NCBI RefSeq assembly: GCF_014108865.1
Contig: NZ_CP053928.1
Span: 992,001-1,056,000 of the forward strand
DNA: 64,000 nucleotides
Direction: 5' to 3'
From: Nocardioides sp. WS12
GTDB taxonomy: Bacteria; Actinomycetota; Actinomycetes; Propionibacteriales; Nocardioidaceae
Shown: one piece after another, positions 42,073-50,645 of the stretch
Numbering within the stretch: the stretch's first letter is position 1
Layout of the letters: each line of letters opens with the position of its first letter
Position numbers and translations under genes: made by a program
The notes under the pieces: generated by a model
What the model was told of the DNA's origin: nothing
Database searches by the model: none
The model's input: the letters and a program-made list of their open reading frames with translations, nothing else

Positions 42073-44054
42073 TGAGCGCGGTCGTGCTGTTCGTCGGTAC
42101 CCGCCACGAGCCGCGCTTCCTGGCCGACGTGGTCCGCCAGTTCGAGGACCGCGGGGCACAGCTCACCCTGGTGTCCGTTCCGACCGTCGACGTACCGGTG
42201 GGCGCCGGGACCGAGGTCCGCTTCATCAACGAGGCATCGGAGGGCAACCCGCCGGCGTTCTGGCGGCGCAGCATCGTGGTGATCCCGCCGCGCCGGATGT
42301 GGTTCGAGATCGAGCGCGACGCGTGGACCGTCGAGCGTGCGCTGTCGGCGGACCTTCTCGTCGCGGTCGACAACCGTGCTGTCTTCGCGGTGTGGCGTCT
42401 CGCTCAACGCAACCGCCGGGCTGCGGCTCGGGCCGGTGTCTACGCCGGCCTCCAGGCGCTCGACAAGCTCAACTCCCCGAGCGAGCCCCCTGCCGCCGAA
42501 GCCGCGGCCCCGACAGCCGCGGCGGTGGCCGTTCCGCAGCCGGACGGGCCTTCGTTGATGGTCCGGGGCCGGCGCAAGGCACGGCGCGTCGCTGGCAAGC
42601 TGCGTCGCGCTGCACGAGCGACCCGGCGCCCCGAGGTTCCGGATCCGGCCGTCGAGGAGACGCGCGTCCGGGCCGACGAGCTCGGCACCGTCGCCTTCGC
42701 CGAGCTCGCGGCGGCCAAGGTGCCGACGAATCTCGTCGACGCGGTGGCCGCAGAGCTCGCGCACGCCGACCGGTTGCTGGCCGCAGGGGAGACCCGCAAC
42801 GCGCTCGGATCCTTCCTCACCGCGACCCGACTGGCCTTCTATCCGGGCATCCACTTCGATTCGCTGGTCTCCCCGCTCGCGGCCGACCCGTCCGGGTTCA
42901 ATGCGGCGCTGCAGGACAGCGAAGTGCTGCGCCGTCTGGCAACCCCGGCCGGACGCCGGCACCCTGCTGCCGCGATCGGTGCGGACCGGCCAGCCCGCGT
43001 CGTGATCATGTCGAGCGGGAACACCAACTTCGTCGGAGCGATCACCGCGCGCCTCGAGCGCGAGCAGGGAGCCGAGGTCAGGACCATCGGGCCCGCCGAG
43101 CTCGGGATCCAGGGCGGACTGAACCCGGTCTTCCAGTCCCTTCTCAACGGCGACGGCCGTGCCGAGGAGATGGCTGAGGAGCGACTCCGCGAGCACTACG
43201 ACTGGGCCGACGTCGTCCTCATCGAATGGTGCACGCCGACGGCCGTCTTTGCCACGTTGATCGACCCGGGTACGGCGCGGGTGGTGGTGCGGCTGCACAG
43301 CTTCGAGGCCTGGTCCCTCTCGCCCCACCTGGTCGACTTCTCCCGCGTCGACGAGGTCGTCTTCGTCAGTGAGCACCTGCGCGAGTTGAGCCAGGCCGCC
43401 GTGCCCGCACTGGCCGAGCACCCCGCGGTCTCGGTGGTGCCGAACGTGGTCGACCTGACCGGCTTCGACCAGCCCAAGGACGACGACGCACGGTTCACGC
43501 TGGCGCTGATCGGCATCTCCGCGGTGGCCAAGGACGTGCGATGGGCCATCGAGGTCGTCCGCCGGTTGCAGGCGCACGACGAGCGTTACCGACTGCTTCT
43601 CTTCGGTGCCGACCTGGACAACACCGGCTCCGCCATCGGTCGTGCGTACGACGCCGCGTACCGCGCCGACCTGCGCGAACTCGAGCCGCGAGGTGTCGTC
43701 GAGCGCCGCGGCTACACGAGTGACGTGCCCGGGGCGCTCCGCTCGGTCGGCGTCATCCTCAGCACCTCGGTGCGCGAGAGTGCGCACCTGGTCGTCGTGG
43801 AGGGTGCCGCCAGCGGCGCCGTACCCGTCGTCCGGGACTGGCCGTTCTTCGCCCAGCAGGAGCACGGGGCCCGCACCTTCTACCCCGAGCACTGGGTCGT
43901 GGGCTCGGTCGAGGAGGCTGTGGCCCGTGTCCTGGCGACGACGGCGACCGCCGAACAGTGGCAGGCCGAGTCCGCGGCGGCACGCGATGCGGCCCGCCCA
44001 TGGGACGTGACCGCAACGGGGCCGGCGTTCGACGCGGCCCTGTTCGGGAAGTGA
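42072..44054 (+). CDS. Large GT-B glycosyltransferase
   Basis: A 660-residue protein. The C-terminal third is a GT4-like donor domain (SVVPNVVDLTGFDQPKDDDA, then LALIGISAVAKDVRWAIEVV, and a VSTSVRESAHLVVVEGAASGAVPVV donor-binding stretch). The N-terminal 300 residues are Ala/Arg-rich with a basic linker (about 155-190) and no clear family. VVLIEWCTPTAVFATLID and VVRLHSFEAWSL look like the acceptor domain. It is translationally coupled to the preceding glycosyltransferase, so both probably act in one glycan assembly. Donor and acceptor are unknown. Confidence 0.78.
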   Translation: MSAVVLFVGTRHEPRFLADVVRQFEDRGAQLTLVSVPTVDVPVGAGTEVRFINEASEGNPPAFWRRSIVVIPPRRMWFEIERDAWTVERALSADLLVAVDNRAVFAVWRLAQRNRRAAARAGVYAGLQALDKLNSPSEPPAAEAAAPTAAAVAVPQPDGPSLMVRGRRKARRVAGKLRRAARATRRPEVPDPAVEETRVRADELGTVAFAELAAAKVPTNLVDAVAAELAHADRLLAAGETRNALGSFLTATRLAFYPGIHFDSLVSPLAADPSGFNAALQDSEVLRRLATPAGRRHPAAAIGADRPARVVIMSSGNTNFVGAITARLEREQGAEVRTIGPAELGIQGGLNPVFQSLLNGDGRAEEMAEERLREHYDWADVVLIEWCTPTAVFATLIDPGTARVVVRLHSFEAWSLSPHLVDFSRVDEVVFVSEHLRELSQAAVPALAEHPAVSVVPNVVDLTGFDQPKDDDARFTLALIGISAVAKDVRWAIEVVRRLQAHDERYRLLLFGADLDNTGSAIGRAYDAAYRADLRELEPRGVVERRGYTSDVPGALRSVGVILSTSVRESAHLVVVEGAASGAVPVVRDWPFFAQQEHGARTFYPEHWVVGSVEEAVARVLATTATAEQWQAESAAARDAARPWDVTATGPAFDAALFGK

Positions 44055-44146
44055 ACAGCGCCGCGTCGTTTCCCTGACACGCTCCCGGCATGATTAGGTC
44101 GGGTGCGTTGGCGCGAGCCCGCAAGCAGTACGACGAGAGGACAAGA

Positions 44147-45241
44147 ATGACCGACTCCGCGATTCAGAACATCCCGGCCGCCCGGCCGGTGATCGACGAA
44201 TCCGACATCCAGGCCGTTGTCGACGTCATGCGCTCCGGCATGGTGGTCCAGGGCCCGCAGGTGAAGGCGTTCGAGGAGGAGTTCTCCGCAGTCGTCGACG
44301 GACGCCACTGCGTCGCCGTCAACAGCGGTACGTCGGCACTGCACCTCACCCTGCTCGCCCTCGGCTTCGGTCCGGGCGACGAGGTGATCTGCCCGTCCTT
44401 CACCTTCGCGGCCACCGCCAATGCGATCCGCCTCGTCGGCGCGACCCCGGTCTTCGCCGACATCCAGGCGGACACCTTCAACATCAATCCCGCCGCCGTC
44501 GAGGCGCTCGTGGGGCCGAAGACCGTCGCGATCATGCCGGTTCACCTCTACGGCCTGCCTGCTGACATGACGGCCCTCAACGCGATCGCGGACCGGCACA
44601 AGCTCGCGATCGTCGAGGATGCCGCCCAGGCGCACCTCGCGGCGATCGACGGTCGCCCGGTCGGCTCGCTCGGCACCGCCGGCTGCTTCAGCTTCTACCC
44701 GACCAAGAACATGCACTCCCTCGAGGGCGGCATGATCACCACGGCCGACGCCGAACTCGCCCGCCAGCTGCGCCTGCTGCGCAACCAGGGCATGGAGCAG
44801 CGCTACGCCAACGAGGTCGTCGGCACCAACACGCGGATGACCGACGTCGCCGCCGCGGTCGGCCGCAACCAGTTGCGCCGCCTTGCCGGTTGGACGGACC
44901 AGCGTCGGGCCAACGCGGCCACGCTGACCGCCGGGATCACGACAGCGGCCACGCCGGTCGTGCCCGAGGGCTACCTGCACTCGTACCACCAGTACACCGT
45001 CCGGTCCGCGGAGCGCGACGCCCTCCAGGCCCGGCTCACCGAGCAGAAGATCGGCAGCGCGACGTACTACCCGACGCCGGTGCACCGCTTGAAGCCGTTC
45101 CTCAACGAGGCCGGTGTGCCGGACCCCCGCTGGGAGCTGCCGGAGACCGAGAAGGCGGCCCTCGAGGCCCTGTCCCTGCCGGTGTTCCCGACGCTGACGG
45201 CCGAAGAACTCGACCGCATCGTCGCGGCGGTGAACGCATGA
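44147..45241 (+). CDS. DegT-family aminotransferase, WbpE/WlbC-like
   Basis: A 364-residue PLP aminotransferase. The PLP lysine is Lys187 in SFYPTKNMHSLEGG, with NSGTSALHLTLLAL for the phosphate and VEDAAQAHLA for the pyridine Asp. The neighbouring Gfo/Idh dehydrogenase, UDP-sugar 6-dehydrogenase and acetyltransferase make WbpE-like amination of UDP-3-keto-GlcNAc-uronate the best reading. ATG 44147 has a GAGAGG site 7 bases upstream and fits the family N-terminus better than ATG 44090. The stop overlaps the next ATG by 4 bases. Confidence 0.87.
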   Translation: MTDSAIQNIPAARPVIDESDIQAVVDVMRSGMVVQGPQVKAFEEEFSAVVDGRHCVAVNSGTSALHLTLLALGFGPGDEVICPSFTFAATANAIRLVGATPVFADIQADTFNINPAAVEALVGPKTVAIMPVHLYGLPADMTALNAIADRHKLAIVEDAAQAHLAAIDGRPVGSLGTAGCFSFYPTKNMHSLEGGMITTADAELARQLRLLRNQGMEQRYANEVVGTNTRMTDVAAAVGRNQLRRLAGWTDQRRANAATLTAGITTAATPVVPEGYLHSYHQYTVRSAERDALQARLTEQKIGSATYYPTPVHRLKPFLNEAGVPDPRWELPETEKAALEALSLPVFPTLTAEELDRIVAAVNA

Positions 45242-46221
45242 CGCTGAAGGCTGGCCTGGTCGGCCTGGGCGCCATGGGGCGCAACCACGCGCGCATCCTG
45301 TCGATCCTCGACGACGTCGAGTTCGTCGGTGCCGCCGACGCCGTCGTCACCGACCAGCGGGTCTCGCACGGCGCGCCGATCGTCCCGGACGTCGACGCCC
45401 TGATCGCGCTCAAGCCCGACTACGTCGTCGTCGCCGCTCCGACCGGCACTCACGAGGAGATCGGCCTCAAGCTCGCGGCCGCTGGCATCCATGCCCTGAT
45501 CGAGAAGCCGCTCGCCCCGTCGGTCGAAGGAGCCAAACGCCTCGTCGACGCGTTCGCCGAGGGTGGACTCATTGGCGGCGTCGGCCACATCGAGCGCTAC
45601 AACCCTGCCCTGCAGAGCCTGCGCGCCCGTCTCGCCGCCGGCGACCTCGGCGAGATCTACCAGGTCGTCACCCGCCGCCAGGGTCCGTTCCCCGGCCGCA
45701 TCGCCGACGTCGGTGTGGTCAAGGATCTTGCGACCCACGACATCGACCTCACCGCGTGGGTCACCGGACAGAACTACGTCTCGGTCTCCGCGCGGGCTGC
45801 CCGCCGCAGCGGCCGCGAGCACGAAGACCTGATCGTGGTCGTCGGCGAGCTCGACGGTGGCGCGGTGGTCAACCACCTCGTCAACTGGCTGAGCCCGCTC
45901 AAGGAGCGGTCCACGGTCATCACCGGCGAGCGTGGTGCGTTCGTCGCCGACACCCTGACCGCTGACCTGACCTTCTACGCCAACGGTGCAGTGCCGACCG
46001 AGTGGGAAGCCGTCAGCGCCTTCCGCGGCGTCGTCGAGGGTGACGTCACCCGGTTCGCGATCCCGAAGCGGGAGCCGCTGCTGCGCGAGCACGAGCAGTT
46101 CCGTGACGCCGTGCTCGGCAAGGAGTCCGACATCGTCACGCTCGCCCAGGGCATGCGGACCGTCGAGGTTGCTGCCGGGATCCTCGCTTCTTCGAAGGAC
46201 GGTGGAGCGGTCCGGCTCTAG
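45238..46221 (+). CDS. Gfo/Idh/MocA oxidoreductase, WbpB/WlbA-like
   Basis: A 327-residue NAD(H)-dependent sugar dehydrogenase. The Rossmann loop is GLVGLGAMGRNHARIL, the conserved ALIEKPLAPS (EKP motif) follows, and GVGHIERYNPAL matches the WlbA/WbpB HxxRYN-type stretch. DVGVVKDLATHDIDL carries the catalytic His/Asp region. In the Wbp/Wlb pathway this enzyme oxidises C3 of UDP-GlcNAc-uronate to the 3-keto sugar, using NAD recycled with 2-oxoglutarate in some versions. It overlaps the aminotransferase by 4 bases, consistent with a coupled dehydrogenase-aminotransferase pair. Confidence 0.85.
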   Translation: MTLKAGLVGLGAMGRNHARILSILDDVEFVGAADAVVTDQRVSHGAPIVPDVDALIALKPDYVVVAAPTGTHEEIGLKLAAAGIHALIEKPLAPSVEGAKRLVDAFAEGGLIGGVGHIERYNPALQSLRARLAAGDLGEIYQVVTRRQGPFPGRIADVGVVKDLATHDIDLTAWVTGQNYVSVSARAARRSGREHEDLIVVVGELDGGAVVNHLVNWLSPLKERSTVITGERGAFVADTLTADLTFYANGAVPTEWEAVSAFRGVVEGDVTRFAIPKREPLLREHEQFRDAVLGKESDIVTLAQGMRTVEVAAGILASSKDGGAVRL

Positions 46222-46235
46222 CCGGCACCTCACCC

Positions 46236-47828
46236 ATGGGAACCCCCGCAGTCGACGTCACCGTCATCATTCCGGTCTACAACACCGTCGACTACCTGAG
46301 CGCCTGCCTCGATTCGCTGGTTGGCCAGACCATCGGCCACGAACGCCTCGAGGTCGTGGCGGTCGACGACGGGTCGACGGACGGCAGCGGGGAACTGCTC
46401 GAGAAGTACGCGGCGTCGTACTCCGGGGTCGTCCGGGTGTTCCACCAGGAGAATTCGGGCGGCCCGGCCCGGCCCTGCAACGCCGGTCTCGAGCACGCGA
46501 CCGGGCGCTACGTGTTCTTCCTCGGCTCCGACGACTACCTCGCCCTCGATGCGCTGGAGCGCCTGGTCCAGCGCGCCGACCAGTGGCAGGCGGACGTCGT
46601 CGTGCCGGTGGCCGAGGGCGTCAACGGTCGGCACGTCGACCAGCGCCTGTTCGGGAGTGAGCACCCGGACCTGGCCTACCCCGGCACGTTGCTTCCCTAC
46701 TCGCTGTCGAACACGAAGCTGTATCGCCGCGACCTCGTCGTCGAGCACGGGTTGCGCTACCCGCTCGACCTGCGCGTCGGCAGCGACCAGCCCTTCACGC
46801 TCGCGGCACTCCGCGCGGCACGGCGGATCGGCGTGCTGGGTGCCCCGACGGCGTACTTCGCGGTCAAGCGGACCGACGACAGCAACATCAGTTACAACAT
46901 CGACTGGCCGACCCGTCTGGCCGACCTGACCGCGGTCGTCGAGCACCTCTGCGAGATCGAGCCGGAGGGTGACGACCGTGACGCGTTGCTCGTCCGGCAC
47001 TTCTCGTGGGAGTTCGACAAGCTCATCACCCGCGACCTGCCGCAACTCTCCGACGAGGACGGGGCCGGCCTCGTCGCCGCGCTGGCGGTGCTCGCGGAGC
47101 GCTACCTCACCGAGGGCGTACGGCGCCGGCTCATCGTGCCGCGACGGATTCGCTGGCACCACGTCGTCGCGGGCGACCTGGCCGCGGTCCGCGCGTCCTC
47201 CGAGGAGGCTCCGCCCATCGGGCAACTGTTGGTCGACGCGGGCGGTGCGTTCCGGCGCCTGCCCGGGTTCCGCGACGGGCTCCCCGATGACTTGTTCGCG
47301 ATCCCGCAAGGCGCCATCACTCCGTGGACGAAGAGCATCGAGACGGACGCAACGGTTCGCCTGGACGGCCACACGATCACCCTGATCGCGGAGACCACCA
47401 CGCTCGACCCGGCGTCGGCGCAGCACGCCCGGCTGACACTCAGCCCCGTCAACGAGGGCGGCGAACCTCGCGAGGCGCTCGACCTTCCCCCGGCCGACGG
47501 CCCCCCGGTGCTGGCCAGTGCCCCGGTGACCATCGACGCCGACGGAGCCGTTCGGGCGGAGATCGACCTGGCGCCGTTTGTCGAACGGGGCATCCGCCGC
47601 GCGGGACTCCGGCTCCGATTCGAGACCGACGGGCGGACCATTGATCGCCCGATCCGCGTACCCGTGAGCGCTGTCTCCGAGGTGGCCACCCCATCGCGGA
47701 AGCTCACCGTGACAGTGACATCATCGACCGAGAATCGGGTCCTGGTGGACGTGGCCGTCCCGCGGACACTCGCCCGCCGGGCAGCCGGACGGCTGCGACG
47801 CGAATTCGGTCGGCTCGGAAGCAACTGA
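46236..47828 (+). CDS. Family 2 glycosyltransferase with long C-terminal extension
   Basis: A 530-residue inverting GT-A enzyme. The first 230 residues are a GT2 domain: VTVIIPVYNTVDYLSACLDS, then VVAVDDGSTDGSGELLEKY, and FLGSDDYLALDALERL with the metal-binding D-D pair. Residues 300-530 are an unassigned region rich in beta-strand-like segments (DATVRLDGHTITLIAETTTL) reminiscent of the C-terminal domains of teichoic-acid glycosyltransferases such as TarS, though this is only a visual impression. It lies between the Wbp-like dehydrogenase genes, so may use their product. ATG 46236 follows the previous stop by 14 bases. Confidence 0.83.
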   Translation: MGTPAVDVTVIIPVYNTVDYLSACLDSLVGQTIGHERLEVVAVDDGSTDGSGELLEKYAASYSGVVRVFHQENSGGPARPCNAGLEHATGRYVFFLGSDDYLALDALERLVQRADQWQADVVVPVAEGVNGRHVDQRLFGSEHPDLAYPGTLLPYSLSNTKLYRRDLVVEHGLRYPLDLRVGSDQPFTLAALRAARRIGVLGAPTAYFAVKRTDDSNISYNIDWPTRLADLTAVVEHLCEIEPEGDDRDALLVRHFSWEFDKLITRDLPQLSDEDGAGLVAALAVLAERYLTEGVRRRLIVPRRIRWHHVVAGDLAAVRASSEEAPPIGQLLVDAGGAFRRLPGFRDGLPDDLFAIPQGAITPWTKSIETDATVRLDGHTITLIAETTTLDPASAQHARLTLSPVNEGGEPREALDLPPADGPPVLASAPVTIDADGAVRAEIDLAPFVERGIRRAGLRLRFETDGRTIDRPIRVPVSAVSEVATPSRKLTVTVTSSTENRVLVDVAVPRTLARRAAGRLRREFGRLGSN

Positions 47829-47842
47829 GGAGAGCAGGAAAC

Positions 47843-49132
47843 GTGGACATCTGTGTGGTCGCGCTCGGCAAGATCGGGCTCCCGCTGGCGGTGCAGTTCG
47901 CCAGCAAGGGTCACCGCGTCATCGGTGCAGACGTCGACAAGTTCGCCGTCGACATGGTCAACCGCGGCGAAGAGCCGTTCCCCGGTGAGGCCCACCTCGC
48001 CGAGAAGCTCCGCGAGGCCGTCGACGCCGGACTGTTGTCGGCCACCACCGACACCACCGCCGCAGTCGCCGCCGCGCAGGCAGTCGTCATCGTCGTACCC
48101 CTCTTCGTGGCGGCGGACGGTACGCCGAGCTGGGACTGGATGGACGCGGCGACCGAGGCCGTGGGCCGCGGCCTGAAGCCGGGCACCCTGGTCAGTTACG
48201 AGACGACCCTGCCGATCGGCACCACGCGCAACCGCTTCGGGCCGAAGCTCGAGGAGCTCTCCGGGCTCAAGGCCGGCGAGGACTTCCACCTGGTGTTCAG
48301 CCCCGAGCGGGTGCTCACCGGCCGGGTGTTTGAGGACCTCCGCAAGTACCCGAAGCTCATCGGTGGCATCAACCAGGCCTCGGCCGACGCGGCGATGGAC
48401 TTCTACCGCGCCGTGCTCGACTTCGACGACCGCCCCGACCTCGCCGACGCCAACGGTGTCTGGGACCTCGGATCATCGGAGGCCTCGGAGTTTGCGAAGC
48501 TCGCCGAGACGACGTACCGCGACGTCAACATCGGCCTGGCCAATCAGTTCGCCCGGTACGCCGACCAGATCGACGTCGACGTCCTCAAGGTGATCGACGC
48601 GTCCAACTCGCAGCCCTACAGCCACATCCACCGCCCCGGCATCGCCGTCGGTGGGCACTGCATCCCGATCTACCCGCGGCTCTACCTGTGGAACGACCCC
48701 GCGGCCACCGTCGTGACGGCCGCTCGCGAGGCGAACGCCGGCATGCCGTCGTACGCCCTCGACCTGCTGGCCGCTGCGCACGGCGACCTCACCGGTGTTC
48801 CGGTGCTGGTGCTCGGCGCGGCCTACCGCGGCGCGGTGAAGGAGACCGCCTTCTCCGGCGTCTTCCCGCTCGTCGAGGGGCTGAAGGCGCGCGGTGCCGT
48901 GCCGTTCGTGTCCGACCCGATGTACACCGACGCCGAACTCGAGGCGCTCGGCCTGCCCGCCCACGCGGGTGAGCCGGTGACGGCCGCGATCGTGCAGGCC
49001 GACCACCCGGAGTACAAGAAGCTCACGCCCGCCGACCTGCCCGGCGTCACCGTCCTGGTGGACGGTCGCCGTGCGACGGACGCCGACGCGTGGAACGTCG
49101 AGGGCGTCCGCCGGGTCGTCATCGGCGGCTGA
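47843..49132 (+). CDS. UDP-HexNAc 6-dehydrogenase (WbpA/WecC-like)
   Basis: A 429-residue nucleotide-sugar dehydrogenase. The N-terminal NAD loop is VVALGKIGLPLAVQFASKG; the middle domain contains FSPERVLTGRVFEDL and SEASEFAKLAETTYRDVNIGLANQ; the catalytic Cys273 lies in AVGGHCIPIYPRL. It would oxidise UDP-GlcNAc or UDP-ManNAc to the uronate by two-step NAD reduction. With the WbpB-, WbpE- and WbpD-like genes around it, UDP-GlcNAc is the likely substrate. GTG 47843 has a GAGGAGAGCAGGA region upstream. It overlaps the convergent acetyltransferase gene by 14 bases. Confidence 0.88.
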   Translation: MDICVVALGKIGLPLAVQFASKGHRVIGADVDKFAVDMVNRGEEPFPGEAHLAEKLREAVDAGLLSATTDTTAAVAAAQAVVIVVPLFVAADGTPSWDWMDAATEAVGRGLKPGTLVSYETTLPIGTTRNRFGPKLEELSGLKAGEDFHLVFSPERVLTGRVFEDLRKYPKLIGGINQASADAAMDFYRAVLDFDDRPDLADANGVWDLGSSEASEFAKLAETTYRDVNIGLANQFARYADQIDVDVLKVIDASNSQPYSHIHRPGIAVGGHCIPIYPRLYLWNDPAATVVTAAREANAGMPSYALDLLAAAHGDLTGVPVLVLGAAYRGAVKETAFSGVFPLVEGLKARGAVPFVSDPMYTDAELEALGLPAHAGEPVTAAIVQADHPEYKKLTPADLPGVTVLVDGRRATDADAWNVEGVRRVVIGG

Positions 49133-49709
49133 GGACGCCGTCCTTCTCGTCGTAGACGTCGCTGGTCGCCGGGCAGGTCCACTCGCCCGGCGCTGACTCG
49201 GTCAGGCGTACGCCGGCCCGGCCGACCCAGCCGATGCGGCGGGCCGGGACGCCGGCGACCAGGGCGAAGTCGGGGACGTCGCGGGTGACCACGGCGCCCG
49301 CGGCCACGAGCGCCCAGGCACCGACCTTGAGGGGTGCCACGCAGACCGCGCGGGCGCCGATCGAGGCGCCGTCGCCGATCTCGACGCCGACCGCTTCCCA
49401 GTCGTGGGCGCGCTTGAGGTCGCCGTCCGGCGAGACGGAGCGCGGGTACTGGTCGTTGGTCAGCACGGCCGCCGGGCCGATGAAGACGCCGTTGCCGAGG
49501 GTTGCGGGTTCGTAGACGAGCGCGTAGTTCTGCAGCTTGCAGTTGTCGCCCATCTGGACGCCGGTGCCGACGTAGGCGCCACGCCCGATGACGCAGCTCT
49601 CGCCGAGAGTCGCGTCCTCCCGGATCTGGGCGAGCTCCCAGACGGTGGTGCCATCGCCCAGCCGGGCCGAGTCCGCGACCTGCGCGGTGTCCTTGACGGT
49701 TGCATTCAC
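49119..49709 (-). CDS. Hexapeptide N-acetyltransferase, WbpD/WlbB-like
   Basis: A 196-residue left-handed beta-helix protein. Repeats include TTVWELAQIREDATLG, VIGRGAYVGTGVQMGDNCKL, and VFIGPAAVLTNDQYPRS; the last is characteristic of WbpD/WlbB, which acetylate the 3-amino group of UDP-GlcNAc3N-uronate. The product would be UDP-2,3-diacetamido-2,3-dideoxy-glucuronate. GTG at 49709 lies six bases after a TACGGT -10 box. The gene is on the opposite strand from the other three pathway genes, so it is transcribed separately. Confidence 0.87.
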   Translation of the reverse strand: MNATVKDTAQVADSARLGDGTTVWELAQIREDATLGESCVIGRGAYVGTGVQMGDNCKLQNYALVYEPATLGNGVFIGPAAVLTNDQYPRSVSPDGDLKRAHDWEAVGVEIGDGASIGARAVCVAPLKVGAWALVAAGAVVTRDVPDFALVAGVPARRIGWVGRAGVRLTESAPGEWTCPATSDVYDEKDGVLSRR

Positions 49710-49721
49710 CAGTCCACCGTA
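49707..49721 (-). promoter_or_regulatory. leaderless promoter of the WbpD-like gene
   Basis: Minus-strand TACGGT (49721-49716), six bases, GTG (49709-49707). Confidence 0.5.
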
Positions 49722-49764
49722 CTGACTCGCTGTGCCATCCAGGCGCGGTGCTCTGGCGCAGTGC

Positions 49765-50595
49765 TCAGCGTCGACCCTCGGGCCCGCGGTTGCTGCCCTC
49801 GTCGTTGAGCCCCTTCTCGATGATCACGAGATTGTGGTAGGCGTGCACGGCGATGACGTGCCGGTCGCTGTAGGTCGGCTCGTAGTCCGAAGGGGGGAAC
49901 TCCTCGAAGTTGAGCCCGTCGATGAGGTCCTTCACCAGCGCCATCGTCGTGTCAGGGGCATTCCGGTCGGGGTTGCCGCCCCAACTTGCCCAGTACGACG
50001 TCTGGGTGTCCTCGATGGCGTAGAGGCCGTCGTCGGCGAGGAGCGGGAACAGCAGGCGGAACGTCTCCCGGATGTGTTCGGGCCGGTGGCTGCCGTCGTC
50101 GATGACGACCTGCGGACGACCTTGCTCCTCCACGATCCGGTGCAGCACCTGCTCGTCGACCTGCGAGCCCTCGTAGGTGGTGATGCGGGGACGGTCCACG
50201 AACGACTTGTCCTCGATGTCCAGACCGACGATCTGGGCCCGGCGGAAGTAGTTCTTCCACATCCTCAGGGACTTGCCGCCCTTGCGCTCGCGGGCGTAAC
50301 CGCCGACGCCGATCTCCAGCAGGGTGAACTCCTCGTCTCGCAGGTGCTGGAAGTGGCGCTCGTAGTGCTGGGTGTAGTGATGTCCCGGGCCGGCCTTGTC
50401 AGTGCCGAAGTGCTGTCCGATCTCGGTGAGGCTCATGGTGTGCCACGGCGGCCGCTGCGCCGTTGTCTGCGCGCCGCTGGTCGTCGAACTCCGGGGGTCC
50501 GGTTGATCTCCCCGGGTGGACCTCAACCGCTGCCAGACCTGGTCGCTGACCAGTGGCTTGACGGTCTTGACCGCGATGGACCTCATCCGTGACAT
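49765..50595 (-). CDS. MycE/TylE-type sugar O-methyltransferase family protein
   Basis: A 276-residue class I methyltransferase of the macrocin/mycinamicin O-methyltransferase group. Landmarks are IGQHFGTDKAGPGHHYTQHY, LLEIGVGGYARERKGGKSLR, VGLDIEDKSF, VVIDDGSHRPEHIRETF and YAIEDTQTSYW, which carry the SAM and metal ligands in this family. Related enzymes methylate sugar hydroxyls; polysaccharide methylation is the natural reading here. ATG 50595 is chosen for an AAGGAGAG site 6 bases upstream. It is divergent from folP with 47 bases between starts and marks the right edge of the first polysaccharide insert. Confidence 0.82.
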   Translation of the reverse strand: MSRMRSIAVKTVKPLVSDQVWQRLRSTRGDQPDPRSSTTSGAQTTAQRPPWHTMSLTEIGQHFGTDKAGPGHHYTQHYERHFQHLRDEEFTLLEIGVGGYARERKGGKSLRMWKNYFRRAQIVGLDIEDKSFVDRPRITTYEGSQVDEQVLHRIVEEQGRPQVVIDDGSHRPEHIRETFRLLFPLLADDGLYAIEDTQTSYWASWGGNPDRNAPDTTMALVKDLIDGLNFEEFPPSDYEPTYSDRHVIAVHAYHNLVIIEKGLNDEGSNRGPEGRR

Positions 50596-50630
50596 GGAAC
50601 TCTCCTTGGAAGCGCGCTTCTCGTAGTCAC

Positions 50631-50645
50631 TACTGTCCTTCCGTG
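50631..50645 (+). promoter_or_regulatory. leaderless promoter of folP
   Basis: TACTGT (50631-50636), six bases, GTG at 50643. It would give the displaced folP-folB-folK block its own transcription. Confidence 0.55.

Noticed and set aside
31563..50642. The polysaccharide block as a prophage or integrative element
   Set aside because: No integrase, transposase, phage gene, tRNA or terminal direct repeat was seen at or within its edges.
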